Assembly (NCBI GenBank): GCA_003142035.1
Contig: PLOF01000100.1
Coordinates: 1-33,194, forward strand
DNA from: Candidatus Dormiibacterota bacterium
GTDB lineage: Bacteria; Chloroflexota; Dormibacteria; Aeolococcales; Aeolococcaceae
DNA: 33,194 nt
Direction of reading: 5' to 3'
Shown piece after piece: positions 25,901-33,194 of the stretch. Position numbers and translations under genes: made by a program. The notes beneath the pieces were generated by a model that saw only the letters and a list, made by a program, of their open reading frames with translations, searched no databases and was not told where the DNA came from. Numbering within the stretch: the first letter of the stretch is position 1; every line of letters begins with the position of its first letter.

Positions 25901-26968
25901 ATGTCTTCTACGATGCTGGCCGGACGGCTGGATCTGGTGAACACCAAGTTCGAGATGACCCATATCGACGTGCCCGAGCCGGGGGTCGGCGAGGTGCGCG
26001 TGAAGGTCCGTGCGGCAGGGATCTGCCTGTCGGACGTCCACCTGATCGACGGGACCTTGACCAAGGACGACATCGCCGCCACGGGTGCGTGGCAGCCGAC
26101 CGTCACCTTGGGCCATGAGGTCGCCGGCGAGGTGGAGAAGGTCGGGCCCGGGGTGCCGCCGATGTGGAAGGTCGGGGCGCGCGTCCTGCTCGCCGCGGGC
26201 AAGCGGTGCGGGTCCTGCCCGCCGTGCATCTTCGACAGCGGGCCATGCCTGCGGCCCCAGACCCGAGGTGTCAACTACGACGGGGGTTGGGCCGAGTACG
26301 CCATCACTCACTACCAGGCGCTGATCCCCATCCCTGACGACCTGCCCTTCGAGCAGGCCGCCGTGATTCCTGATGCCGTGTCGACGTCCTACGCGGGGCT
26401 GGTGCGGACAGGAGGCCTGCGTCCCGGTCGCTCGATCGGGCTCTGGGGCGTTGGCGGCCTCGGTGTGCATGCCGTCCAGATCGCCCGGGCCGTGGGCGGT
26501 GCCCCGGTCATCGCTTTCGATCCGTTGCCCAAGGCACGTGAACGTGCGCTGGCCGCGGGTGCCGATCTGGCGTTGGACCCGGCTGACAGCTCGTTCGCCA
26601 AGCAAGTTCGAGCCGCCACCGGTGGTCTGGGTCTGGATGTCGCCGTCGATGTCGTGGGCGACACCGTGGCACGCGACCAGGCGCTGGCCGTTCTCGGGCC
26701 CAAGGGTGTCTTCAGCGTCATCGGTCTGACCCCTCTCCCGCTCGCCATCCACAACTCCGTCTTCTTCTGCTACATGCAGCAGCAGATTCGCGGCCACTAT
26801 GGCTACGAGAACAGCGACCTCCTGGACGTCGTCGGCCTCGTCCGCTGGCACCGGCTCGACCTGTCGGCGTCCGTCACCGGGCTGCTGGCATTGAAGGACG
26901 CGCCGGAAGGCGTACGCCAGGTGTCTTCCAAGGAAGGTGACCCGATCCGGCTCATTCTCCAGCCCTGA
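25901..26968 (+). CDS. zinc-dependent alcohol dehydrogenase (MDR superfamily)
   Basis: GICLSDVH, LGHEVAGEVEKVG, structural-Zn-like CGSCPPCIFDSGPC, LWGVGGLGVHAVQIARAVG nucleotide-binding motif. Confidence 0.9.
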   Translation: MSSTMLAGRLDLVNTKFEMTHIDVPEPGVGEVRVKVRAAGICLSDVHLIDGTLTKDDIAATGAWQPTVTLGHEVAGEVEKVGPGVPPMWKVGARVLLAAGKRCGSCPPCIFDSGPCLRPQTRGVNYDGGWAEYAITHYQALIPIPDDLPFEQAAVIPDAVSTSYAGLVRTGGLRPGRSIGLWGVGGLGVHAVQIARAVGGAPVIAFDPLPKARERALAAGADLALDPADSSFAKQVRAATGGLGLDVAVDVVGDTVARDQALAVLGPKGVFSVIGLTPLPLAIHNSVFFCYMQQQIRGHYGYENSDLLDVVGLVRWHRLDLSASVTGLLALKDAPEGVRQVSSKEGDPIRLILQP

Positions 26969-27005
26969 GCGGCAGGAATCGGCTCCAGATGATGAGGAGA
27001 TCGGA

Positions 27006-27782
27006 ATGAGGGTCGTCGCTCTCTACAAATGGGCACCGAACCCCCAGGACGCTCAGGTCGATCCTGAGGGCATCGTCGACTGGCGCCGCGCGACGGAGGC
27101 GTTGAGCGAATACGATCCGGTTGCCTTTGAACTTGCCCGAGGCTTTGCGGACCTCACCGGAGCGGAGGTGATCGGCGTCACCGCCGGTGGGTCCGCGGCC
27201 TCCAGCTCTCTGGCGCGCAAGACTGTCCTGTCACGAGGCGTCGACAGGCTCGTGCTGGTCGCCGACGATCGGCTGAAGGCTGCCGACAGCACGACGCTGG
27301 CGGCGGTGCTTGCGTCGTTGATACGGCGCATCGGTCAGGTCGACGTGGTGCTGGCAGGGGTGTCATCGGTTGACGTCAACGAGGGCCAGGTATCCATGAC
27401 CCTCGCCGCCCATCTCGGTTGGATAGGCCTCGGCGGCATCCGCGCGCTGGAGGCGACCGACCAAGGACTGAGGGTGGACCGCGACGTGCCGGGCGGGCGT
27501 GAGACGCTCACGCTCGCCGGCGGGGCGGTTCTCACGACAGTGGCCGACGCGGCAGTCCCGCGACGCGCCGGCATGCGGGACATCCTTGCTGCTGCCAAGA
27601 AGCCGGTGGACGTCGTCGAGCTCGACGACCTGGGTGTCCCGGCGGCCCACGTGGTGGTGTCGAGGGTCGCGACGTCCCGCCCGGACAACGCAAAACGCCA
27701 ACACGTGATCGTCGAGGCCAGCGAACCCGCGGCGGCCGCCGCCCAAGTGATCAGCGCGCTGCGTCAGCGCAACGTGCTGTAG
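27006..27782 (+). CDS. fixA: electron transfer flavoprotein beta subunit (FixA-like)
   Basis: MRVVALYKWAPNPQDAQVDPEGIVDW, SEYDPVAFELA, VLSRGVDRLVLVADD, DILAAAKKPV resemble enterobacterial FixA/ETF-beta. Confidence 0.88.
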   Translation: MRVVALYKWAPNPQDAQVDPEGIVDWRRATEALSEYDPVAFELARGFADLTGAEVIGVTAGGSAASSSLARKTVLSRGVDRLVLVADDRLKAADSTTLAAVLASLIRRIGQVDVVLAGVSSVDVNEGQVSMTLAAHLGWIGLGGIRALEATDQGLRVDRDVPGGRETLTLAGGAVLTTVADAAVPRRAGMRDILAAAKKPVDVVELDDLGVPAAHVVVSRVATSRPDNAKRQHVIVEASEPAAAAAQVISALRQRNVL

Positions 27783-27819
27783 GCGGGCGGGTAGTGTGCA
27801 CAGAGAGGACCAACAGCAG

Positions 27820-28755
27820 ATGAGCGCTGCAATCGACACGTGGATCATCGTCGCTGACGATGCAGCGGTCGGCGGACTGATCGAGTTCGCCCGCATGCGG
27901 GCGGGCCGGCTGGTTGCGGTCGTGGCTGGGCGCAAGAGTGTCGCCGACGAGGTGGCCACGGCCGGGGTGGACCGGGTCATCTGGCTTGGACAGCCACCGG
28001 AGGCAACCCCCGTGGAGGCGTTCGCACCCGAGGTGGCACGCCTGGTGGGGGAGGGGCTGCCGCGGGCCGTCCTCGGCCCCGACACCACCGCGGGACGGGC
28101 CCTGCTCGGCGCGGTCGCCGTTCGTTGTGGCGGTCCCGTCTTCACGCGCGTCAGCGCGCTCGAGCTGGATGGGGACCGCGTGGTCCTGACACGGATCCTC
28201 TTCGGCGGCATCGCCGAATGTCGCGAGTCCGTTGATGGCGGCCCCGCCATACTTGCCCTACCGTCCGGTGGGCACGTCATCGCGACCGGGATCCCGACAC
28301 CGGTTGAGCAGGTCGAGGCCAGTCCGATGACGAACGCCGAAGTCGTCGACAGGCGCAGCGCCGAGCTGGTCTCGGTGGACCTGCCCTCTGCGCCGATGGT
28401 GGTTGGGATTGGGCGCGGGCTCAAAGCCCAAGCGGATCTGACCCTCATCGAGGAATTGGCCACCGCCCTGGGCGCTGAGCTCGGCTGCAGCCGGCCGCTC
28501 GCCGAAGGTGTGGACTGGATGCCCAAGGAGCGCTACATTGGAATCTCCGGCCAGCACATCGCCCCCCGCCTCTACATGGCGGTCGGCATCTCCGGCCAGT
28601 TGCAGCACATGTTCGGGGCGCGTGACTCAGAGGTGATAGTCGCCGTCAACTCGGACGCTGATGCGCCGATCTTTGCCGAGTGCGATTACGGGCTGGTCGG
28701 GGACCTGTACCGGATAGTGCCGGCTTTGGTCGCAGCACTCAAGACTCCCCGGTGA
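27820..28755 (+). CDS. fixB: electron transfer flavoprotein alpha subunit (FixB-like)
   Basis: C-terminal FAD domain GRGLKAQADLTLIEELATALGAELGCSRPLAEGVDWMPKERYIGISGQHIAPRLYMAVGISGQLQHMFG...VIVAVNSDADAPIFAECDYGLVGDLYRIVPAL. Confidence 0.93.
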   Translation: MSAAIDTWIIVADDAAVGGLIEFARMRAGRLVAVVAGRKSVADEVATAGVDRVIWLGQPPEATPVEAFAPEVARLVGEGLPRAVLGPDTTAGRALLGAVAVRCGGPVFTRVSALELDGDRVVLTRILFGGIAECRESVDGGPAILALPSGGHVIATGIPTPVEQVEASPMTNAEVVDRRSAELVSVDLPSAPMVVGIGRGLKAQADLTLIEELATALGAELGCSRPLAEGVDWMPKERYIGISGQHIAPRLYMAVGISGQLQHMFGARDSEVIVAVNSDADAPIFAECDYGLVGDLYRIVPALVAALKTPR

Positions 28756-30074
28756 CCAGTTCCGGCGGGCCGGCCATCGATTTCGATGTGGCCGTGGTTG
28801 GCGCGGGCCCGGCTGGCTCGGTCGCTGCCTACCGGCTCGCGAAAGCGGGGCTGTCGGTGGTGCAGATCGAACGAGGTGTCACGCCCGGCTCCAAGAACGT
28901 GTCCGGGGGTGTGCTCTATGGTCGGGTGCTCGACGACCTCCTTCCGGGTTACGCCAACGAGGCACCCGTCGAACGCAAGATCACGCGTCACGCTGCGATG
29001 CTGATGACAAAGGACTCGGCCGTCGCCCTCGACTACAGCAGCCGCTTGCTGGCCGAGCCTGTCAACGCCGTCACCGTGCTGCGGGCAAACTTTGACCCGT
29101 GGCTGGCGGCCAAGGCCGAGGAAGCGGGAGCGTTCCTCATGACGGGGGTGCGGGTCGACTCCCTGCTCACCGAGCCCGGTCTGAGCGGCGCGCCAACGGT
29201 CGTCGGCCTGCGTGCCGGTGACGACGAGCTGCGGACCCGGGTCGTGATCGCCGCGGATGGCGTCAACTCCTTCCTCGGGCGCAGCGTCGGGCTGACCACC
29301 AAACCGCCGACAAATCAGCTGGGCATCGGGATCAAGGCCGTCGTCGGGCTTCCACGGCGAGCCATCGAGGATCGCTTCGCTCTGGCCGACGACGAAGGCG
29401 CCGCCTTCGCCCTCGTCGGTGACTGCACCCTCGGCGTCGGCGGGGGAGGATTCCTCTACACCAACACCGAGTCTCTCTCCCTGGGCGTCGTTCTACGCCT
29501 GGACGACCTCCTGCGGTCGGGTCGTGGCGCCGCCGAGATCTTTGACCACCTCTGCGAGCACCCCATGCTGGCGCCCTACCTCCGGGACGGCGAGATCCTC
29601 GAGTACGGCTGCCACCTCATCGCCGAGGGCGGCTACGCCATGGTCGGCCAGCTGGCCATGAATGGCATGCTCGTCGCCGGCGAGGCAGCCGGACTGACCA
29701 TCAACAGCGGACTGGTCGTGCGAGGCATGGACCTTGCCATCGGCTCCGGCATCGCCGCCGCCGACGCCGCGGCGGAAGCCATCGCCAAGGGTGACACCTC
29801 GCAGTCGGGCCTGGCCGGCTACCGCCGGCGCCTCGAGGACAGTTTCGTGCTCCAGGACATGCGCACCTACGCCCGCGCCCCGCAGTTCTTCGAGCGGCCC
29901 GAGCTCTACGGCGCCTACGGGGAACTGGCCGCGAGCATCCTGCAGAGCACGTACAGCTTCGACGGCACGCCCCGCAAGCACCTCGCGCGCATGGCCCGCC
30001 AGGCCCTCAAGACGTCATCCATCAAATTGAGACGACTGCTCCGCGATGCAGTGGCAGGGGTGCGATCCCTATGA
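28752..30074 (+). CDS. fixC: FixC-type electron transfer flavoprotein:quinone oxidoreductase-like flavoprotein
   Basis: FDVAVVGAGPAGSVAAYRLAKAGLSVVQIERG, KNVSGGVLYGRVLDDLLP, GYAMVGQLAMNGMLVAGEAAGLTINSGLVVRGMDLAIGSG; GTG start overlaps fixB stop. Confidence 0.93.
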   Translation: MTSSGGPAIDFDVAVVGAGPAGSVAAYRLAKAGLSVVQIERGVTPGSKNVSGGVLYGRVLDDLLPGYANEAPVERKITRHAAMLMTKDSAVALDYSSRLLAEPVNAVTVLRANFDPWLAAKAEEAGAFLMTGVRVDSLLTEPGLSGAPTVVGLRAGDDELRTRVVIAADGVNSFLGRSVGLTTKPPTNQLGIGIKAVVGLPRRAIEDRFALADDEGAAFALVGDCTLGVGGGGFLYTNTESLSLGVVLRLDDLLRSGRGAAEIFDHLCEHPMLAPYLRDGEILEYGCHLIAEGGYAMVGQLAMNGMLVAGEAAGLTINSGLVVRGMDLAIGSGIAAADAAAEAIAKGDTSQSGLAGYRRRLEDSFVLQDMRTYARAPQFFERPELYGAYGELAASILQSTYSFDGTPRKHLARMARQALKTSSIKLRRLLRDAVAGVRSL

Positions 30075-30355
30075 AGCCGACCACCATTCCGCAACGGCTC
30101 GCCGCTGACAGCTTCCACATCGACGAGGGCGAGTCGCACATCACCATCGACCAGGAGCTCTGCCGGTCCACCGGGACCGCCAAGGCGCTCATCGCCGTCT
30201 GCGCAGCCGGCGTGTACCAGGAGCGCGATGGGCAACTCGTCGCCGACTACGCCGGCTGCCTCGAATGCGGCTCGTGCTTTGCCGTTGCAGCCCCTGGCGC
30301 GATCCAGTGGCACTACCCTCGCGGCGGGTTCGGCGTCAACTATCGACAAGGGTAG
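30071..30355 (+). CDS. fixX: FixX ferredoxin-like protein
   Basis: VCAAGVY + DYAGCLECGSCFAVAAPGAIQWHYPRGGFGVNYRQG (CxxCxxC and upstream Cys); ATG overlaps fixC stop. Confidence 0.93.
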   Translation: MKPTTIPQRLAADSFHIDEGESHITIDQELCRSTGTAKALIAVCAAGVYQERDGQLVADYAGCLECGSCFAVAAPGAIQWHYPRGGFGVNYRQG

Positions 30356-30388
30356 ACGTCACCTACGCCGTCCAGGGAATGGATGTTC

Positions 30389-30445
30389 GTAGGTCCACGA
30401 TCGGGTAGGGGAGGGGCGTAGCGGCCCAGCTATGGGTGGACCTGC
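30389..30445. repeat. inverted repeat GTAGGTCCAC ... GTGGACCTGC
   Basis: 8-bp perfect core arms AGGTCCAC/GTGGACCT (10 bp with one G/T wobble), 37-bp spacer, just downstream of fixX. Confidence 0.5.
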
Positions 30446-30549
30446 GAGGTGATCCCGACGCCGTAGCGCCGCCTGTTGTCCAGGAGGACGTTGCCGTGAA
30501 GCGCCACGCCGATGTCACCGAATTTGGACAGGGTCTGGCTGGAAGGACG

Positions 30550-30577
30550 GTGGTGACCTGACCGTGGTGACCTGACC
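30550..30577. repeat. tandem duplication 2 x GTGGTGACCTGACC
   Basis: two exact adjacent 14-bp copies. Confidence 0.8.
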
Positions 30578-30737
30578 TCGGAAACGGGGCGGCGCCATGT
30601 TGCGGGTTCCACCAAGGCCAACCTGGTCAGGAGGAAGCAGGAAGGCCAGGAGACACACTTCGGAGAAGATCGTTCGGAAGCTCCCGGAGGGGGGGACCGG
30701 TGCCGGGCCAGAACGTCTCTCTGGTCCTGCTTCTTAC

Positions 30738-30761
30738 TCCTGATAATGTATCTTATCAGGA
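30738..30761. promoter_or_regulatory. AT-rich palindrome TCCTGATAA-TGTATC-TTATCAGGA, candidate operator
   Basis: perfect 9-bp arms with 6-bp spacer in a non-coding gap, ~100 bp upstream of the 30865 gene. Confidence 0.6.
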
Positions 30762-30864
30762 ACAACAGGTAAGGGCACCTGCGCGGGTGCGGGTTCCGAG
30801 GCCCGCCAGCCTGTGGGCAAGCGCCCCTGCCTAAGGGCGCCCGTAGGGTCGCTGAGCCTGTGCC

Positions 30865-31332
30865 ATGATCGGCGCCGTGACCGGTGAGATCGACCGGCGG
30901 CTCGGCGTGCTGAGACGCCGGTCCGCGACGACGCTCGTGGTACTCGTCGTGCAGTTCCTGGTCGGCGTGTCCCTCAACCTGTACGTGACCATCCCGACCC
31001 ATCACCCCGGGGCCGGCAGCGGCCCGTACCTGAGCGGCGCGGTCAGCGGCGTCCTGTGGAGCTTCACCAGCGGGTTGCCGCTGCTCGTCGTCCATGTGGG
31101 CATCGGCGTCGTCCTGCTCCTGAGTGGCATTGAGCTGGTGATTCACTCGGTGCGCGCCGGACGCCGGGCCGCGATCTGGCTGGCCGCCGTGGGACTGACC
31201 GCGATCATCTTCGCCGGCTTCAACGGGGCCAGCTTCCTCAAGTACAACCTGAACATCAGTTCCATGCTGATGTCGGTGGGTTTTGCGGTGGCCGTGGTTT
31301 GCTACGTGGTGATCCTCGGCCTGTCCGCCTGA
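30865..31332 (+). CDS. small integral membrane protein, unknown function
   Basis: ATG start, four predicted hydrophobic helices (LVVLVVQFLVGVSLNLYV, GLPLLVVHVGIGVVLLLSGIELVI, AAIWLAAVGLTAIIFAGF, MLMSVGFAVAVVCYVVILGL). Confidence 0.75.
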   Translation: MIGAVTGEIDRRLGVLRRRSATTLVVLVVQFLVGVSLNLYVTIPTHHPGAGSGPYLSGAVSGVLWSFTSGLPLLVVHVGIGVVLLLSGIELVIHSVRAGRRAAIWLAAVGLTAIIFAGFNGASFLKYNLNISSMLMSVGFAVAVVCYVVILGLSA

Positions 31333-31471
31333 GTCCGCCAGCCCCCTCCCCCACCCCACCCTGGAACGCACCAACTGGTGCATGCGCACCCGATGGACGT
31401 ACCGAAAGCCGTCTCCCGCCGTCGCGATGGCACTCGCCTTTGACGAAGGCCGGTGGCAGTTCCCTGCACCG

Positions 31472-33194
31472 CTAGGGGGTGAGGTCCGGCTCCCTATTGA
31501 TCGGTATCCAGGCCTCAACGACCGTGCCGCTGGCCGGGTGGTCGATCCGGAGCCAGCCGCCGGCCTGCTCGGCGCGCTCTGTCATGCTGCTGACTCCGAT
31601 GTGGAGGGCACTGTCGGCCGCCGGAGGACCGCCGGTAAAGCCCACGCCGTCATCGGCAACGTGCAGCAGGATGCCCCCATCGACCTCCTCAAGAGACACT
31701 GAGACTGATCGCGCACACGCGTGCTTTCGCACGTTGGCCAGCGCCTCCTGTCCGATCCGAAAGAGAACAGCGCGCTCCTCGGTGTTGGGCAGTGTTGCGA
31801 GGTTGCTCCTCACGGTGACGCTGACGTTCTCCTCGCGAGCCCAGTCCAGAAGGGAATCTCGGAAGGCGACGTCAAGACCGTCGCGGTCGAGGGACGGTGG
31901 CCGAAGCTCGAATACCAGACGCCGCAAGCTCTCGATGGAGCGGGTCAGTAACGATGAGAACTCGCCGAGCCGTCCGCTGAGTGTGGGGTCCGTCATCTGG
32001 GCACGTATCGCACTCAAGCGTAAGACCGCAGCGGCAAGCATCTGGATGGGGCCGTCGTGAACGTCACCGGCCACGCGGCGCCGTTCCGTCTCTTGAGCGC
32101 TGACAATCGCGCCGAGAAGGCGGCGGCGTTGCGCGTCCGAGATCCGCAGCTTCTCAAGCGAAGAGCGAGCCTGGTCGGTCTTGAAGCGGAGCTCCTTGTT
32201 AGCACGCTCAAGTGCGATCGCGGCGACCTTCGCCTCGGTCACATCCTGGCAGACACCCAGGATGTGACTGGGCCGGGCGCCGGGTGAGGCTGGTACCAGC
32301 TTGCGGATGTACCGGATGTCTCCGTTCGGGCGCACGATGCGGTGCTCAAGGTCGATAGCTTCGCCCGAGAGCATCCGATCAAAGCCCTCCATAACGGAGG
32401 CTCGGTCGTCCGGATGCACCAGGTCCAGAAAGGCCTCGCGTGTGCCCCGCCACTGGTCGGGCGCAATTCCATGGATGGTGAACATCTCGTCGGCCAGCCA
32501 GTCCATGCGGCCGCTGGCCAGATCCCACTGCCAGTGGCCCACATGCGCGATGGCCTGCGCCTCGCGGAGCAGCGCCTCACTCCGGGCCAGACGCTCGGCG
32601 TCCCGGAGCCGTCCAATCCCGTACGCCAGGTCAGCGGCCAACTCGCTCAGGGCCGCGAGTGAGGCCGGATCAAAGGCCCCGAACTCACCGTCGTAGATCA
32701 TGATGGCTCCGATCGCCTCGTCACTCACAATGAGTGGGAGGGCGCACCCGGTGCGAAAGCCATACTGATCGGCTGCAGCTCGCCAGGGAACAAACCCGGA
32801 CGAGCGGTGCATGTCCTTCAGGACTTGAACTGAACGGGTTCGGATCGCCGTGCCTATTGGGCCAGACCCAAGCTGGTCGTCACCCCAACTGACGCGTATG
32901 CGCTTCAGATACTCGGTCCGCCCCGCCGACGCGAGCGGGCGCACCGTGTGTGCCGTGTCCTGCTCGGCGTACCCCACCCAGGCCAGCAGGTATCCGGCCG
33001 CGACGAATGTCGCGCACACGTCAGCCAGTAGCGACGCCTCGTCGGTGGCACGCACCACCACCTGATTGCCTTCCGTCAGGGTACGCAGCGCCCGGGACAG
33101 GTTCGTCTGCTCGGTGACGTCGTGGGCATTCACCACGATCCCAGCGATGGCTGGGTCTTCGAGGCAGTTGGTCGCAACTGCCTCAAGAGAGCGC
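31472..33194 (-). CDS. PAS-GAF-PAS NarL-family sensor histidine kinase (5' end beyond window)
   Basis: HisKA_3 motif SAQETERRRVAGDVHDGPIQMLAAAVLRL, HATPase N-box EALANVRKHA and DDGVGF; frame stays open to the window edge, adding RSLEAVATNCLEDPAIAGIVVNAHDVTEQT (PAS end). Confidence 0.9.
   Translation of the reverse strand, partial: RSLEAVATNCLEDPAIAGIVVNAHDVTEQTNLSRALRTLTEGNQVVVRATDEASLLADVCATFVAAGYLLAWVGYAEQDTAHTVRPLASAGRTEYLKRIRVSWGDDQLGSGPIGTAIRTRSVQVLKDMHRSSGFVPWRAAADQYGFRTGCALPLIVSDEAIGAIMIYDGEFGAFDPASLAALSELAADLAYGIGRLRDAERLARSEALLREAQAIAHVGHWQWDLASGRMDWLADEMFTIHGIAPDQWRGTREAFLDLVHPDDRASVMEGFDRMLSGEAIDLEHRIVRPNGDIRYIRKLVPASPGARPSHILGVCQDVTEAKVAAIALERANKELRFKTDQARSSLEKLRISDAQRRRLLGAIVSAQETERRRVAGDVHDGPIQMLAAAVLRLSAIRAQMTDPTLSGRLGEFSSLLTRSIESLRRLVFELRPPSLDRDGLDVAFRDSLLDWAREENVSVTVRSNLATLPNTEERAVLFRIGQEALANVRKHACARSVSVSLEEVDGGILLHVADDGVGFTGGPPAADSALHIGVSSMTERAEQAGGWLRIDHPASGTVVEAWIPINREPDLTP

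Noticed and set aside
30430-31518. 362-aa minus-strand ORF
   Set aside because: Antisense to the 30865 membrane protein and spans non-coding repeats; no family motif recognised
1-33194. tRNA or rRNA genes
   Set aside because: No convincing T-loop GTTCRANNC with a flanking cloverleaf and no rRNA signature segments were seen by eye; tRNAscan/Infernal would be decisive

Overview
A high-GC bacterial chromosomal window (gene style suggests Chloroflexota/Dormibacterota-like or actinobacterial; lineage is inference only) with about 29 supportable protein-coding genes and no rRNA, tRNA, CRISPR or recognisable transposase. In order: a mannose cassette (type I PMI, eukaryotic-PMM-like HAD phosphatase/mutase, GH130 phosphorylase); a SulP transporter overlapping a DedA/VTT-RDD-like-ArsR fusion; a beta-hydroxyacid dehydrogenase; an OmpR-type two-component system; an orphan Flp pilin; a translationally coupled run zinc ribbon-pyrF-archaeal-type ornithine cyclodeaminase (TIGR00300)-HDAC-family deacetylase; an SH3-like lipoprotein; UPF0047; a site-2 protease with a PPPGT repeat tail; proC; a GAF-GGDEF-EAL protein; a dienelactone hydrolase; thioredoxin-TPR; a Cfa-type methyltransferase; and a leucine-rich-repeat-variant protein. 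A ~720-bp non-coding island with an 85-bp direct repeat follows, then a six-gene redox cluster (acyl-CoA dehydrogenase, Zn-alcohol dehydrogenase, EtfB/FixA, EtfA/FixB, FixC, FixX), a small membrane protein downstream of a strong AT-rich palindrome, and a PAS-GAF-PAS NarL-type histidine kinase running off the right edge. Main second-look items: the ACAD+ADH+FixABCX cluster with Asp at the canonical catalytic Glu position, the three-domain DedA fusion, the repeat-bearing intergenic island, the mannose phosphorolysis cassette, the ornithine cyclodeaminase/HDAC/ProC neighbourhood, and an EAL domain with altered catalytic motifs. No homology search was run; all family calls are from motif recognition.
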